Shown here in pieces: positions 1 through 8,600 of a DNA stretch of 48,587 nucleotides (positions are counted from its first letter, which is position 1; every line of letters starts with the position of its first letter). Made by a program: the position numbers and the translations under genes. Origin of the DNA: Pelagibacterales bacterium SAG-MED17 (GTDB lineage Bacteria > Pseudomonadota > Alphaproteobacteria > Pelagibacterales > Pelagibacteraceae); the NCBI GenBank assembly GCA_014654115.1, contig JACWDO010000007.1, forward strand, positions 1 through 48,587, in the 5' to 3' direction. Under the pieces are notes generated by a model that saw nothing but the letters and a program-made list of their open reading frames with translations, was not told the origin of the DNA and did no database searches.

Positions 1-105
1 ATAATAATAAAATCAAAGTTCAAAAAAGTAATGAAACATTAATTAATCAGATTAACCATTTCTCACAAGTTGTTATGAAAAAAGAAAAACCTAAAGTAAC
101 TGGCC
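1..105. repeat. Inverted exact copy of 1499-1603
   Basis: Bases 1 to 105 read as the exact reverse complement of 1603 down to 1499, which lies inside the Gfo/Idh/MocA gene at 1419-2459. Identity stops after the palindrome GGCC (102-105): base 106 no longer matches the complement of 1498. The copy carries about 35 codons of that oxidoreductase's C-terminal region in a different frame from the UxaA-family gene that follows, so no fusion protein results. It interrupts the dehydratase gene and looks like a chimeric join rather than a functional repeat. Confidence 0.95.
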
Positions 106-513
106 AAAGGTGGAAAATCAGTTTTAAATGACGTTTTGTTATATTCTGAACCAATAAAAGAAAGAGGATTTAATTTCATGGACTCACCAGGATATGACCC
201 TGTATCTGTTACAGGTCAGGTAGCTTCAGGTGCTAATGTTATATGCTTTACAACCGGAAGAGGCTCATGCTTTGGGTGCAAGCCTGTTCCAAGTTTAAAA
301 TTATCAACAAATACAGAAATGTTTAAAAGAATGGAAGAAGATATGGATATTAATTGTGGTTATATTGCAGATGGATCTAAAACTATTGAGGATGTTGGTG
401 AAGAAATTTTGAATTTAATTATTGATACCGCTTCAGGTAAAAAATCAAAAAGTGAAATTAATGGCTACGGTGACGAGGAATTTAATCCTTGGCAAGTAGG
501 CGTTGTAATGTAA
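103..513 (+). CDS. UxaA-family (altronate/galactarate-type) dehydratase, 3' fragment
   Basis: This is the C-terminal part of a UxaA/GarD-family sugar-acid dehydratase, an enzyme family that removes water from altronate, galactarate or related aldonates. The reading frame starts at the chimeric junction with AKGGKSVLNDVLLYSEP, continues through MDSPGYDP and a GRGSCFGCKPVPS segment, and ends in FNPWQVGVVM, the usual family C-terminus. Only about 136 of roughly 500 residues remain. The 5' part is replaced by the inverted copy at 1-105, so no genuine start codon is present; the TTG at 136 is internal. The exact substrate cannot be decided from the fragment. A DMT permease starts 28 bases downstream on the same strand. 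Confidence 0.85.
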   Translation, partial: AKGGKSVLNDVLLYSEPIKERGFNFMDSPGYDPVSVTGQVASGANVICFTTGRGSCFGCKPVPSLKLSTNTEMFKRMEEDMDINCGYIADGSKTIEDVGEEILNLIIDTASGKKSKSEINGYGDEEFNPWQVGVVM

Positions 514-541
514 TTTTTTGATAAATTTTTAACAAATTATC

Positions 542-1426
542 ATGTCTAAAAATCAAAATGCTTCATTAATTAAAGTTATTTTTCTATCTGCTTCAGGTTT
601 TTTTTTGTTTGTGTGCATGGACTCGACAGCAAAATATTTAGGTGGCGTGATGCCAGTTACACAAGTTGTATGGGGAAGATTTTTTTTTCATTTTTTTGCA
701 ATTTGTATATATTTTTTAATATTCAAGCCAAAGCTTAATTTAAAAAGAAACTTCAAGATTCAAATTATTAGATCCTTATTAATGGTGTGTGCAACTTTCT
801 TCATGTTTAATTCTTTGCAGAGATTTGATTTAGTAGATATTTATGTTGTATTTTTTAGCGCTCCATTAATTGTATCTTTATTATCAGCATATTTCTTAAA
901 AGATTTTTTATCCCCCAAAGGTTTAGTTTTGATGCTTTTAAGTTTTGCGTCAATTATTTATGCTTTAGGACCAAGTATGAAAATTATATCTCTTGAATTA
1001 ATATTTCCAATTGTTCCTCCATTATGTTGGGCCTTTTATCAATTTTTTACAAAACTTATTTCTGGAAATAACGAGCCTTTCTCTGCAGTTTTTTATACTG
1101 CTGTTACTGGGGCTTTGATATTTACTATCTATATTTCATTCAATTGGGTGCAAATAGAAAATAATATTTATTGGATTGGTTTGGTTGCTATGGGTATCTT
1201 TGGATTCATAAGCCATTTCATAATTATTTATGCAATCCAATTATCAAATTTATCTTTCGTAACCAACTTTCAATACTCGCAACTTTTATGGTCAACAATA
1301 ATTAATTTTTTAATTTTTGGAGTTCCAGCAGACATTAGTAAAATAATAGGTCTTATAGGAATTATAATTTTTGGTGTTTTGTTTATAAGAGTTGAGGGTT
1401 CCAAAAAATTAAAAAAAATTAATTAA
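542..1426 (+). CDS. EamA/DMT-superfamily permease
   Basis: A 294-residue integral membrane protein with about ten hydrophobic segments in two EamA-like halves, the usual size and layout of drug/metabolite transporter family permeases in the inner membrane. The first segment (FLSASGFFLFVCMDSTAKYL) and the GRFFFHFFAI segment fit the family's conserved N-terminal repeat. It follows the UxaA-family fragment on the same strand and may export or import a related metabolite, but DMT substrates cannot be read from sequence. The ATG at 542 lies 28 bases after the previous stop. Its 3' end overlaps the convergent oxidoreductase by 8 bases. Confidence 0.8.
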   Translation: MSKNQNASLIKVIFLSASGFFLFVCMDSTAKYLGGVMPVTQVVWGRFFFHFFAICIYFLIFKPKLNLKRNFKIQIIRSLLMVCATFFMFNSLQRFDLVDIYVVFFSAPLIVSLLSAYFLKDFLSPKGLVLMLLSFASIIYALGPSMKIISLELIFPIVPPLCWAFYQFFTKLISGNNEPFSAVFYTAVTGALIFTIYISFNWVQIENNIYWIGLVAMGIFGFISHFIIIYAIQLSNLSFVTNFQYSQLLWSTIINFLIFGVPADISKIIGLIGIIIFGVLFIRVEGSKKLKKIN

Positions 1427-2459
1427 TTTTTATTCTTTTTCCAGATTTAGAGCTTTTTTTTATTGCATCAAAAATGATTAGGGAATTTAAACCATCTAGG
1501 CCAGTTACTTTAGGTTTTTCTTTTTTCATAACAACTTGTGAGAAATGGTTAATCTGATTAATTAATGTTTCATTACTTTTTTGAACTTTGATTTTATTAT
1601 TATGAATTCTATTCCACCAACTTCTCTCTTTTTTATAGTACCAAAGCTTTAAATTTGGAAATTGAACAGAACCCTTGGTACCCCCAATAAAATAAGAGGA
1701 TTGGTCAGTTATTGGATAAGCAGGATTTTCACCAGCAGTTAATTCATAGCTCCATGGTGAGGTTACTGTGTCAGATATATTTAAGGTACATAAAGCACCA
1801 GATTTAAAAAATAAATTCACTGAAGCTGTATCTTCAACTTTAAATTTTCTTATATTATTTGACTTAAACGCTTGAACATACTTTACAGGACCAAGTAAAT
1901 AACAAATCATATCAATGTCATGAACTAAATTAATTCCTAAAGGGCCTCCACCCTCATTAATTCTCCATTTTTCATGAAAATATTTTTTATGTTTGTAAAA
2001 CCAACACAAAACGTTTGCAGAAACAATTTGACCAAGTTTTTTGCTTTCTATTATTTTTTTTATATTATTAATAATTGAGTTATGACGTCTATGATAACCT
2101 ATCAACAGTGAAGTTTTATTTGAATTTGCACTAGTAATAATTTTCTTTGCGGATTTAATATTATCTGAAATTGGTTTCTCCAACAAAACAGGTATTTTTG
2201 ATTTTAAAAATTGTATTGTATCAGTTTCATGTAAAATGTTAGGAGTAGCGATTATTACAGCATCAGGCTTATCTTTTTCTAATAATATTTTGATATTTTT
2301 GTATAATGGTACTTTGAATTTTTTTGATAACTCCATCCCCTTTTTTTTTATTTCAACAATTGAATGAAGAGATGAGAACTTTGATTTTTTTATAGCCTTA
2401 ATGTGCTGTAAGCCCATTAAACCAATTCCAACGACTGATATTTTTACTTTTTTATTCAC
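1419..2459 (-). CDS. Gfo/Idh/MocA-family NAD(P)-dependent oxidoreductase
   Basis: A complete 346-residue cytoplasmic oxidoreductase. The N-terminus has a Rossmann dinucleotide-binding motif (VVGIGLMGLQH), followed by the family EKP motif (VLLEKPIS, about residue 95) whose lysine takes part in catalysis. A GGGPLGINLVHDIDM segment supplies the C-terminal substrate-binding helix with the conserved D and H. Members oxidise sugars, inositols or sugar acids. It lies 11 bases downstream of the SDR gene and after the ABC ATPase remnant on the minus strand, which suggests a sugar-catabolism operon. Substrate is unknown. Bases 1499-1603 of the gene occur again, inverted, at the left edge of the window. 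Confidence 0.85.
   Translation of the reverse strand: MNKKVKISVVGIGLMGLQHIKAIKKSKFSSLHSIVEIKKKGMELSKKFKVPLYKNIKILLEKDKPDAVIIATPNILHETDTIQFLKSKIPVLLEKPISDNIKSAKKIITSANSNKTSLLIGYHRRHNSIINNIKKIIESKKLGQIVSANVLCWFYKHKKYFHEKWRINEGGGPLGINLVHDIDMICYLLGPVKYVQAFKSNNIRKFKVEDTASVNLFFKSGALCTLNISDTVTSPWSYELTAGENPAYPITDQSSYFIGGTKGSVQFPNLKLWYYKKERSWWNRIHNNKIKVQKSNETLINQINHFSQVVMKKEKPKVTGLDGLNSLIIFDAIKKSSKSGKRIKIN
1499..1603. repeat. Parent copy of the inverted duplicate at 1-105
   Basis: This 105-base stretch of the Gfo/Idh/MocA gene is exactly repeated in inverted orientation at 1-105. Because it sits in an uninterrupted gene with matching flanks, it is the original copy and the left-edge copy is the displaced one. 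Confidence 0.93.
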
Positions 2460-2470
2460 AAAAGTAGATC

Positions 2471-3232
2471 TTAGGTTATGCCAGCATCTATAATAAAGTT
2501 TTGTTTAGTACATCCTGATGATACATCTGAAGAAAGATGTACAACTAAACTAGCTACATCAGCCGGTGTCAGCTGTCTTTTCAAGCATTGTTTATCAAGT
2601 ATAAACTTTTTATATTTTGGAGTTAACCAGTGCTTTATTTGTCTCTCTGTTGCAATTGATCCTGGTGTAACTGAATTACATCTAATATTAAATTTACCAA
2701 ACTCTCTTGCAAAAGATCTTGTCAAACCAATTACCGCTGACTTTGCGGTTTCATAAGCAACTTTATCACCTTCACCTAACATCCATGAAACTGAGCTCAA
2801 ATTAACTATTGCTCCACCTTTATTTTTAATCATTCCTTTTAAAACTGCTTTAATAGTAAAGAAAAAATGTTTTAAATTAACGTCCATTCTATTATTCCAA
2901 TATTTTTCATCTACTTGATCGGTAGAATGTCTGTCATCATTTGCTGCATTATTAATAAGAATATCAATTGGACCTTTAGATTTAATAATATTTTTTATAG
3001 TACCTTCCAATTTCTTAATGTTGATTAGATTACATTCAATAAAATTGGGTGTTTTAAGACCCTTTTTTTTTAAATCTTTAATTAGTTTATTTGAGTCCTT
3101 TTTATTTATATCTACGAAATAAACTTCACACTCTTGTTCACAAAAATGTTCGACTATTGAGGCACCTATTCCTGAACCACCACCTGTGATAAAAACTTTT
3201 TTGTTTTTTAAATCAAAATATTTTACTTTCAT
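2471..3232 (-). CDS. SDR-family oxidoreductase
   Basis: A 253-residue classical short-chain dehydrogenase/reductase. The N-terminus carries the cofactor motif (FITGGGSGIGASI, about residue 15), then DILINNAAND (NNAG-like), NLSSVSW with the catalytic serine, and YETAKSA with the catalytic Tyr-xxx-Lys. The C-terminus ends in the common FIIDAGIT. Enzymes of this type oxidise or reduce sugar or polyol carbonyls with NAD(P). The start codon directly abuts the TAA of the ABC ATPase remnant (ATTTAAATG), and the Gfo/Idh/MocA gene follows 11 bases later, so the three are probably co-transcribed. The specific substrate is unresolved. Confidence 0.85.
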   Translation of the reverse strand: MKVKYFDLKNKKVFITGGGSGIGASIVEHFCEQECEVYFVDINKKDSNKLIKDLKKKGLKTPNFIECNLINIKKLEGTIKNIIKSKGPIDILINNAANDDRHSTDQVDEKYWNNRMDVNLKHFFFTIKAVLKGMIKNKGGAIVNLSSVSWMLGEGDKVAYETAKSAVIGLTRSFAREFGKFNIRCNSVTPGSIATERQIKHWLTPKYKKFILDKQCLKRQLTPADVASLVVHLSSDVSSGCTKQNFIIDAGIT

Positions 3233-4010
3233 TTAAATCCTCTCTTCTGTTTTAGCATCAAATAACGAAATTTGCGTTAAATCAAAAAATAATTTTGTAT
3301 TTTTTGATAGCTCAATTTTTATTGTTGAAGGAAATTTTGCTAATATCTCTTGATTTTCATAATCAAACGTCATTATCTGTTCATGACCTATATACTCGCT
3401 TAAGTCTGCCTTTAAAGTTATCTCAAAATCACTTTCATTAGATTTTTTAAAGAATACATGTTCTGGTCTAATTCCAAAAAAAAACTTCTTTATTATCCAA
3501 TTTAGATTTTTCTTTGAAATCATATCCATTTATTGGAATTTCAATATTAGATCCATTTGCAATAAATGAAATTTTATTTGAACTTTCTTTTAGCTTTCCG
3601 TTAATCAAATTCATTGAAGGTGAGCCTATGAAATCTGCAACAAAAGTGTTGCTGGGTTTATTGTAAATATTTTCTGGCGTATCATTCTGCTGAATTACAC
3701 CATGATTCATGATTGCAATATTTGTGCCTAAACTCATAGCTTCTGTTTGATCGTGAGTAACATAGACTACTGTCGTTTTAAGTTGTTGATGGAGTTTTTT
3801 AATTTCTCGTCTCATCTCTACTCTTAATTTTGCATCTAGATTAGATAAAGGTTCATCAAATAAAAATATTCTTGGTTCTCTCACAAGCGCTCTACCAATT
3901 GCAACCCTCTGTCTTTGCCCTCCTGATAACTGTGAGGGCTTTCTCTCTAATAAAGCGTCTACTTGTAGAAATTTTGATACCTTTTCTAATTGCTCTTCTA
4001 TTTTTTCCTT
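3233..4010 (-). pseudogene. Sugar-type ABC transporter ATPase (MalK/UgpC-like), 5'-truncated and frameshifted
   Basis: Two reading frames together give the C-terminal 258 or so residues of a carbohydrate ABC ATPase that is normally about 360 long. Visible in order are the signature [15 protein letters not shown], Walker [13 protein letters not shown], the H-loop [11 protein letters not shown], and a C-terminal regulatory/TOBE domain beginning GIRPEH. The N-terminal 110 or so residues with Walker A and the Q-loop are missing: the frame meets a stop at 4011-4013 where the sequence becomes lptD. A run of nine A (3476-3484) contains one base too many; eight would restore VFFGIRPEH. Total length (778 nt) is one more than a multiple of three, as a single insertion predicts. 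It lies immediately upstream of the SDR and oxidoreductase genes. Confidence 0.85.
3476..3484. other. Nine-base A homopolymer causing a frameshift
   Basis: On the coding (minus) strand this is a T9 run in the ABC ATPase. With eight T the protein reads [11 protein letters not shown], the expected start of the TOBE region. With nine the frame ends at WN-stop. A sequencing or assembly length error, polymerase slippage, or a real mutation would all look the same here. Confidence 0.75.
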
Positions 4011-4885
4011 TTAACTGTTGGATCAGGATGATTAAAATAAGGTAAATAAAATAACTTTTTTTCAAAAACTTTAAACCAAGATTTTTCGTATTCAAATAAT
4101 TTTTTAATCTTATTGTGTGTAAATATTTCGCTTTGTAATTCCCAGGCTCTACAACTTTTATTTTCTTTATTGCATGTGCTAAAGATAGTTTTATAAATTT
4201 TAGTATTTTCATTATTTGATACAATACTTGATCCCTTAAGAACTGGATCATTGTTTTCATTACCAAAGTAATTATCTACAAAATCAACTTTGACTTCTTT
4301 TCCAGCAACTTCATTATTTTTTAAATTTAATTTAGAATTTTCAAGAAAATATTTATTATCGTTTTGGTCTTTTATTAATATTTTTTTTGATGATACAACA
4401 TCATTCAAAGTATTAAATATTAAACCTTCGTTGAATAAAAGCTTATTATTATCTTTATCATCTATTTCTGTGACATCCTCACTTGATATAATATTAAGAT
4501 TTCTATCAAATGAAATATTTGAGGATTTAATATTATATTTTTTTTCAATTTCCAAAAATGTTTTACTTTGAGAAAAAACTTTATTTGTCAACTCATTGTA
4601 AATCATTTTTTGGCTCTTAATAATGATTTTATTATCTTTATCAATATATTGTACATTATCAAAAATTATCAATTCTGAATTAATCTTGTCATAAATAAAT
4701 TTATCGCCAATAATTTTTAAACTCTTTAAAGGAATTGTTACCACACCCTCTGTGGCATAAATCATATTACCTTCCTCTTCAATTTTTAAATTTTTTGAAT
4801 CAAAAAAAACTGTTTCAGCATTTATATTTGAGTTAAAACATATAAAAATTAATATTAAAATTGTTTTTATAAATTTAATTTTCAT
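3998..4885 (-). CDS. lptD: LptD N-terminal fragment (LPS-assembly protein), 3'-truncated
   Basis: LptD is the outer-membrane translocon that places lipopolysaccharide on the cell surface. The 295 residues here are only its beginning: a signal peptide ([20 protein letters not shown]), an OstA/LptA-like beta-jellyroll domain, then the start of the beta-barrel region with [14 protein letters not shown] (two cysteines) and the family hallmark [14 protein letters not shown]. Directly after that motif the sequence switches to KK-stop and continues as an ABC ATPase. Normal LptD proteins run well beyond 650 residues, so the barrel is missing. The ATG overlaps the end of lptG (CTAAATGAAAAT), giving the conserved order lptF-lptG-lptD. 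As lptD is normally essential, this truncation is suspect. Confidence 0.88.
   Translation of the reverse strand: MKIKFIKTILILIFICFNSNINAETVFFDSKNLKIEEEGNMIYATEGVVTIPLKSLKIIGDKFIYDKINSELIIFDNVQYIDKDNKIIIKSQKMIYNELTNKVFSQSKTFLEIEKKYNIKSSNISFDRNLNIISSEDVTEIDDKDNNKLLFNEGLIFNTLNDVVSSKKILIKDQNDNKYFLENSKLNLKNNEVAGKEVKVDFVDNYFGNENNDPVLKGSSIVSNNENTKIYKTIFSTCNKENKSCRAWELQSEIFTHNKIKKLFEYEKSWFKVFEKKLFYLPYFNHPDPTVKRKK
4005..4012. other. Chimeric junction between lptD and an ABC ATPase gene
   Basis: To the right, the minus strand encodes LptD up to HPDPTVKR. To the left, it encodes an ABC ATPase from [11 protein letters not shown] onward. The crossover lies in the A/G-rich sequence TTAAAAGGAAAAAA read on the minus strand, so a few bases could belong to either parent. 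Both genes are on the same strand and both are cut inside conserved regions. Confidence 0.85.
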
Positions 4886-5963
4886 TTAGTTTTGTCAATC
4901 CCAATGTACAAATAAGAAATATTAGAAGTTGAGGTAACCATACAGCAACTTCAACTGGCAATGTTTCATTTTTTCCAAATAATACTGAGAAATAATTTAT
5001 ATAGTAAAATATTACAGAAACCAATACGCCAACCACTACAAGGAAAAATTTTGATTTTATAAAAGTTAATTTAAACATTAATAATGCTCCTATAATTGTT
5101 GTAAGAGTTAGGTAAATTGGGAGACTATAAATTTTATTAAGATGTAAACTAACATCTGTTGCTGAATATCCTATTGATTTATAATTATCTTTTAACTTTA
5201 TCAATTGCAAAATATTTAATGAATTAAGATTAGAATATAGATTGGATATTATTTCTTCATTAAATGAGGAAGAATAAACATAACTACCTAAAATTTTTGT
5301 TTTTTTATCTTGTGAATAAATTTTTACATTACTCAAGATCCAAGTTTTTTCTTTAATATCAGCTTTTTCAGCAACAATTGTATTTAATAATTTATAGTTA
5401 TTATTAAGTTCAGTAATTTCTAATTTTTCTAGACTTTTAATTTTGTAATTTTTAGCGTTAATAATAAAAATTCTTTTATTTTCTATATTTTTTTCCTTAA
5501 TCCACAAACCATCTTCATTTACTACTGCTAAATGATCATTAGTATTAGAGTACTTATATTTAATATTTAAATATAAACTCTTTAAATTAGCTGAGAATGA
5601 ATAATATAACACTATTAAAATAATACCGAGCATTAGTGAAACGATAGAAATTACTATTGTTATTTTTAAATTATCTACACCATTACTTCGAAGTAATTCG
5701 ATTTCACCTTTATCATACAAACTTATAAAAAAAAACATAACTCCTAATAGAAATATGAAAGGAAGAATTTCAAAGACTATTGAAGGAATGTTTAATATAG
5801 TCAAAAAAATAGGGATATATGATTCACTTTTTTTATTTTCAAAATATTTTATTTCCTCAAAAATATTTAAAAAAAAACTTAAAAATACAAAAACAATAAT
5901 AATAATTAAAATATTTTTTAAAAATAAATTTGTTAAATATCGTTCATGTTGTTTCATTATCAT
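4875..5963 (-). CDS. lptG: LPS export ABC permease LptG
   Basis: A 362-residue YjgP/YjgQ-family inner-membrane protein that pairs with LptF and LptB2 to extract lipopolysaccharide and pass it to LptC/LptA. It starts with the family-like HERYLTNLFLKN, has three hydrophobic segments in the first 125 residues, a soluble periplasmic beta-jellyroll region in the middle, and three membrane segments near the C-terminus. Near residue 90, GEIELLRSNGV matches the cytoplasmic coupling helix that contacts LptB. The ATG at 5963 overlaps the lptF stop (ATGA); a second ATG at 5957 is equally possible. Second position after lptF supports LptG over LptF. Confidence 0.85.
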   Translation of the reverse strand: MIMKQHERYLTNLFLKNILIIIIVFVFLSFFLNIFEEIKYFENKKSESYIPIFLTILNIPSIVFEILPFIFLLGVMFFFISLYDKGEIELLRSNGVDNLKITIVISIVSLMLGIILIVLYYSFSANLKSLYLNIKYKYSNTNDHLAVVNEDGLWIKEKNIENKRIFIINAKNYKIKSLEKLEITELNNNYKLLNTIVAEKADIKEKTWILSNVKIYSQDKKTKILGSYVYSSSFNEEIISNLYSNLNSLNILQLIKLKDNYKSIGYSATDVSLHLNKIYSLPIYLTLTTIIGALLMFKLTFIKSKFFLVVVGVLVSVIFYYINYFSVLFGKNETLPVEVAVWLPQLLIFLICTLGLTKLNEN

Positions 5964-7108
5964 AAATAATTTAATTTAAAATTAGTAATTATTAATAAAA
6001 AAAAATAAAAAAATATTAAAAATATTACTGGCAAAAAAGGTATTAGATAAATCGTACTCAAAGAGTTTAAAAGAAATTTAAGACTTATCTGAGATATAAT
6101 AATTATAAAACTGCCTACTAAAAAAATATTTATTCTATGAAACTTAGAAAAAAACTTAGATTTAGGTTCTATAATTAAGCTAGCTGCAATAAGTGAAACT
6201 ACCAAAGTATAGAATGGTAAAATAAGTCTTTTATATAATTCATCACTTATTGATTTAAGTTTTCTACCTTCGCAAGTTTGTTCTTTTGTATTTCTAAAAA
6301 ATTTATAATTATTGATATTAATATTAAAAAAAAAGTCCTTAAAACAATTTATTAAAATTTCAGATTTAATTTCCTGTGTTTTTGGGTGCGTTGTTGATTT
6401 TGTTGAAAAATTTGACAAATCATAATCTGTTTCAGAAAAATTTAATGAAAAAGAATTTTTTTCACTTAAATTGGTGATGCCACCATTAAAAAGTCTCAAA
6501 AAAAATTGATTATCTCTTTTAATTATTTTTCCACTATCAGCAACAATTATTTTTGATTTATCGATATCAATTTTTTCATTTATATATATTTTATTAAGAA
6601 CACCATCATTTTTATATTCTTCAACAAAAATAGTAAGATTTTTTACTACATTTATGAATTTTTTTTCTGAAATTAATTTTGGTAAAAAATCAATATTTGA
6701 CTCTTTGATATATTGTCTTGCAAGATTTTGAGATTTTGGAACTACAAATAAGTTGAGAAATAGTTGTAAAATTAGAAATAAAATTGAAAGTTTAAGAATA
6801 AAATTTATAAACTGTATCTTTTTTATTCCATTGTTCCAAAATACTATCAGTTCATTTGAATTATTATATTTATTTATCACATAAAATATCGATATGAAAA
6901 ATACAAAAATTATTGTTTTGCTAAATATTTTTGGTAGATTTAATGAAACATAGTAAAAATAAACTTTAAGGCTGTGACCATCATCTGAAACTAGATCTAA
7001 AAAGTTTACCGCTTGTATTATCCAAACAATAAAAGTAATACTAAATGACGCAATTAAAAAAAAATTTAGTATATCTAAAGAAAATTTACGAAATATTAAT
7101 TTATTCAT
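5960..7108 (-). CDS. lptF: LPS export ABC permease LptF
   Basis: A 382-residue YjgP/YjgQ-family permease, partner of LptG in the LptB2FG exporter. The start at 7108 (MNKLIFRKFSLDILNFFLIA) is chosen because the family begins just before the first membrane helix; a longer frame extends upstream but would run into the divergent pepA gene. It shows N-terminal membrane segments, a coupling-helix-like stretch NNSNELIVFWNNGI, a periplasmic domain, and C-terminal membrane helices beginning RLILPFYTLVVSLIAASL. It heads the lptF-lptG-lptD operon and lies 55 bases from pepA on the other strand. Confidence 0.85.
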   Translation of the reverse strand: MNKLIFRKFSLDILNFFLIASFSITFIVWIIQAVNFLDLVSDDGHSLKVYFYYVSLNLPKIFSKTIIFVFFISIFYVINKYNNSNELIVFWNNGIKKIQFINFILKLSILFLILQLFLNLFVVPKSQNLARQYIKESNIDFLPKLISEKKFINVVKNLTIFVEEYKNDGVLNKIYINEKIDIDKSKIIVADSGKIIKRDNQFFLRLFNGGITNLSEKNSFSLNFSETDYDLSNFSTKSTTHPKTQEIKSEILINCFKDFFFNININNYKFFRNTKEQTCEGRKLKSISDELYKRLILPFYTLVVSLIAASLIIEPKSKFFSKFHRINIFLVGSFIIIISQISLKFLLNSLSTIYLIPFLPVIFLIFFYFFLLIITNFKLNYL

Positions 7109-7163
7109 TGAAATTATTGTTTTTAATAAATATACAACATTATCTAATAAAAATTTCAAAAAA

Positions 7164-8600
7164 ATGAAGTTAAATTTAAATTTTGTAAATAAAGTACCGA
7201 AAATCGCAAAAGATAATGAGATTATTCTGCTGACCCAAAAAGCTATTAAAATCAAAGATATTAAACAATTATCAAAATCAGTATTTTCTAATAAACTTTT
7301 CTCTGAAAAGAATTTCCTTGCAAAAGATTTTAAGGACAAAAGTTACATATTCGTAAATTGCTCTAAGTCAAAAGTTTCATTAGATTTTGAAAAACTTGGT
7401 TCGAAATTATATGTTTTTTTAAAGGAAAATAAGAAAGAGAATTTATTTATTAACGTAGAAAATAACTCTTTTACTAAAGTACAATTAGAAAAATTTCTTC
7501 ACGGAGCACAACTTAAATCTTATAATTTTAATCTCTATAAAACTGACAAAAAAAAAAATGTTAGTATAAATTTAAATATTGTAGGCAGCAGTGTTAATCA
7601 AAAAAATTTATTAAGAAATAAATTAAATGCTCTTTTGGAAGGGGTTTTTCTGACAAGAGACTTGGTTTCTGAGCCTGGTAATATTTTACATCCAGATGAA
7701 TATGCAAAGAGAATTGTTAAATTAAGAAAGTTTGGATTAAAGGTTACAGTCTATGATCAAATAAGATTAAAAAAACTAGGCTTTAATGCATTACTCGGAG
7801 TCGGACAAGGAAGTGTTAGAGGTTCTTTTATGGTGACCATAGAATGGAAGGGAAATAAAAATAAATCAAAACCTTTAGCTTTTGTTGGAAAAGGAGTTTG
7901 TTTTGATACAGGAGGAATCTCACTTAAGCCCGCAAAATTTATGGAAGATATGACATATGACATGGCAGGATCAGCAACTGTAGTTGGTCTTATGAAAACA
8001 CTAGCTTTAAGGAAATCTAAAATTAACGCAGTTGGAGTTGTAGGATTAGTTGAAAATATGCCTGGAGCAAATGCACAAAGACCAGGAGATATTGTAAAAT
8101 CTTATAGTGGACAAACGATTGAAGTTTTAAATACTGATGCTGAAGGAAGATTAGTTTTAGCAGATGCACTCACTTACACGGAGGAGAAATTTAAACCAAG
8201 TTTAATTATTGACTTAGCAACATTAACTGGAGCAATAATTGTTGCACTCGGATCCGAATACGCTGGTCTATGGTCAAATAACAAAACATTGTCGAAACAA
8301 CTTTTTGCTGCCGGAGAAAAGGTAGATGAAAAATTATGGGAAATGCCTTTGCACGAAAATTATAATAAATTAATGAATTCAAATAATGCTGATATGCAAA
8401 ATATTAATTACGTTGGAGGTGCTGGATCAACTACTGCAGCACAATTTTTACAAAGATTTATAATTAAAAAAACACCTTGGGCGCATTTAGATATTGCTGG
8501 TATGGCATTTTCTAAATATGCTGGAGCATTAAATTCTGGTGGTGCAACTGGATATGGAGTTAGATTATTAAATAAATTTATTGAGGAGAATTATGAGTAA
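7164..8600 (+). CDS. pepA: Leucyl aminopeptidase (M17)
   Basis: A 478-residue cytosolic M17 aminopeptidase that removes N-terminal residues from peptides using two metal ions. The catalytic C-terminal domain shows FVGKGVCFDTGGISLKPA (metal-binding Lys and Asp, about residues 240 to 257), the YDMAGS segment, and the signature NTDAEGRLVLADALTY near residue 325. The less conserved N-terminal domain covers about the first 150 residues. Alphaproteobacteria often carry pepA divergent from lptF and next to holC, but no holC follows here: ndk follows directly, overlapping the pepA stop by 8 bases. Confidence 0.93.
   Translation: MKLNLNFVNKVPKIAKDNEIILLTQKAIKIKDIKQLSKSVFSNKLFSEKNFLAKDFKDKSYIFVNCSKSKVSLDFEKLGSKLYVFLKENKKENLFINVENNSFTKVQLEKFLHGAQLKSYNFNLYKTDKKKNVSINLNIVGSSVNQKNLLRNKLNALLEGVFLTRDLVSEPGNILHPDEYAKRIVKLRKFGLKVTVYDQIRLKKLGFNALLGVGQGSVRGSFMVTIEWKGNKNKSKPLAFVGKGVCFDTGGISLKPAKFMEDMTYDMAGSATVVGLMKTLALRKSKINAVGVVGLVENMPGANAQRPGDIVKSYSGQTIEVLNTDAEGRLVLADALTYTEEKFKPSLIIDLATLTGAIIVALGSEYAGLWSNNKTLSKQLFAAGEKVDEKLWEMPLHENYNKLMNSNNADMQNINYVGGAGSTTAAQFLQRFIIKKTPWAHLDIAGMAFSKYAGALNSGGATGYGVRLLNKFIEENYE

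Noticed and set aside
136-513. A complete 125-residue protein starting at TTG 136
   Set aside because: The same frame continues upstream to the chimeric junction with family-typical residues (KGGKSVLNDV), so the TTG is internal to a truncated gene.
3892-4266. A 124-residue minus-strand frame overlapping the lptD/ABC junction
   Set aside because: It is an out-of-frame reading of lptD and, beyond the junction, of the ABC ATPase (it garbles the signature region); no family match was seen.
7109-7339. An N-terminally extended LptF starting at 7339
   Set aside because: The extra 77 residues read antisense to the start of pepA and do not resemble LptF; the family start is MNKLIFRKFSLD at 7108.
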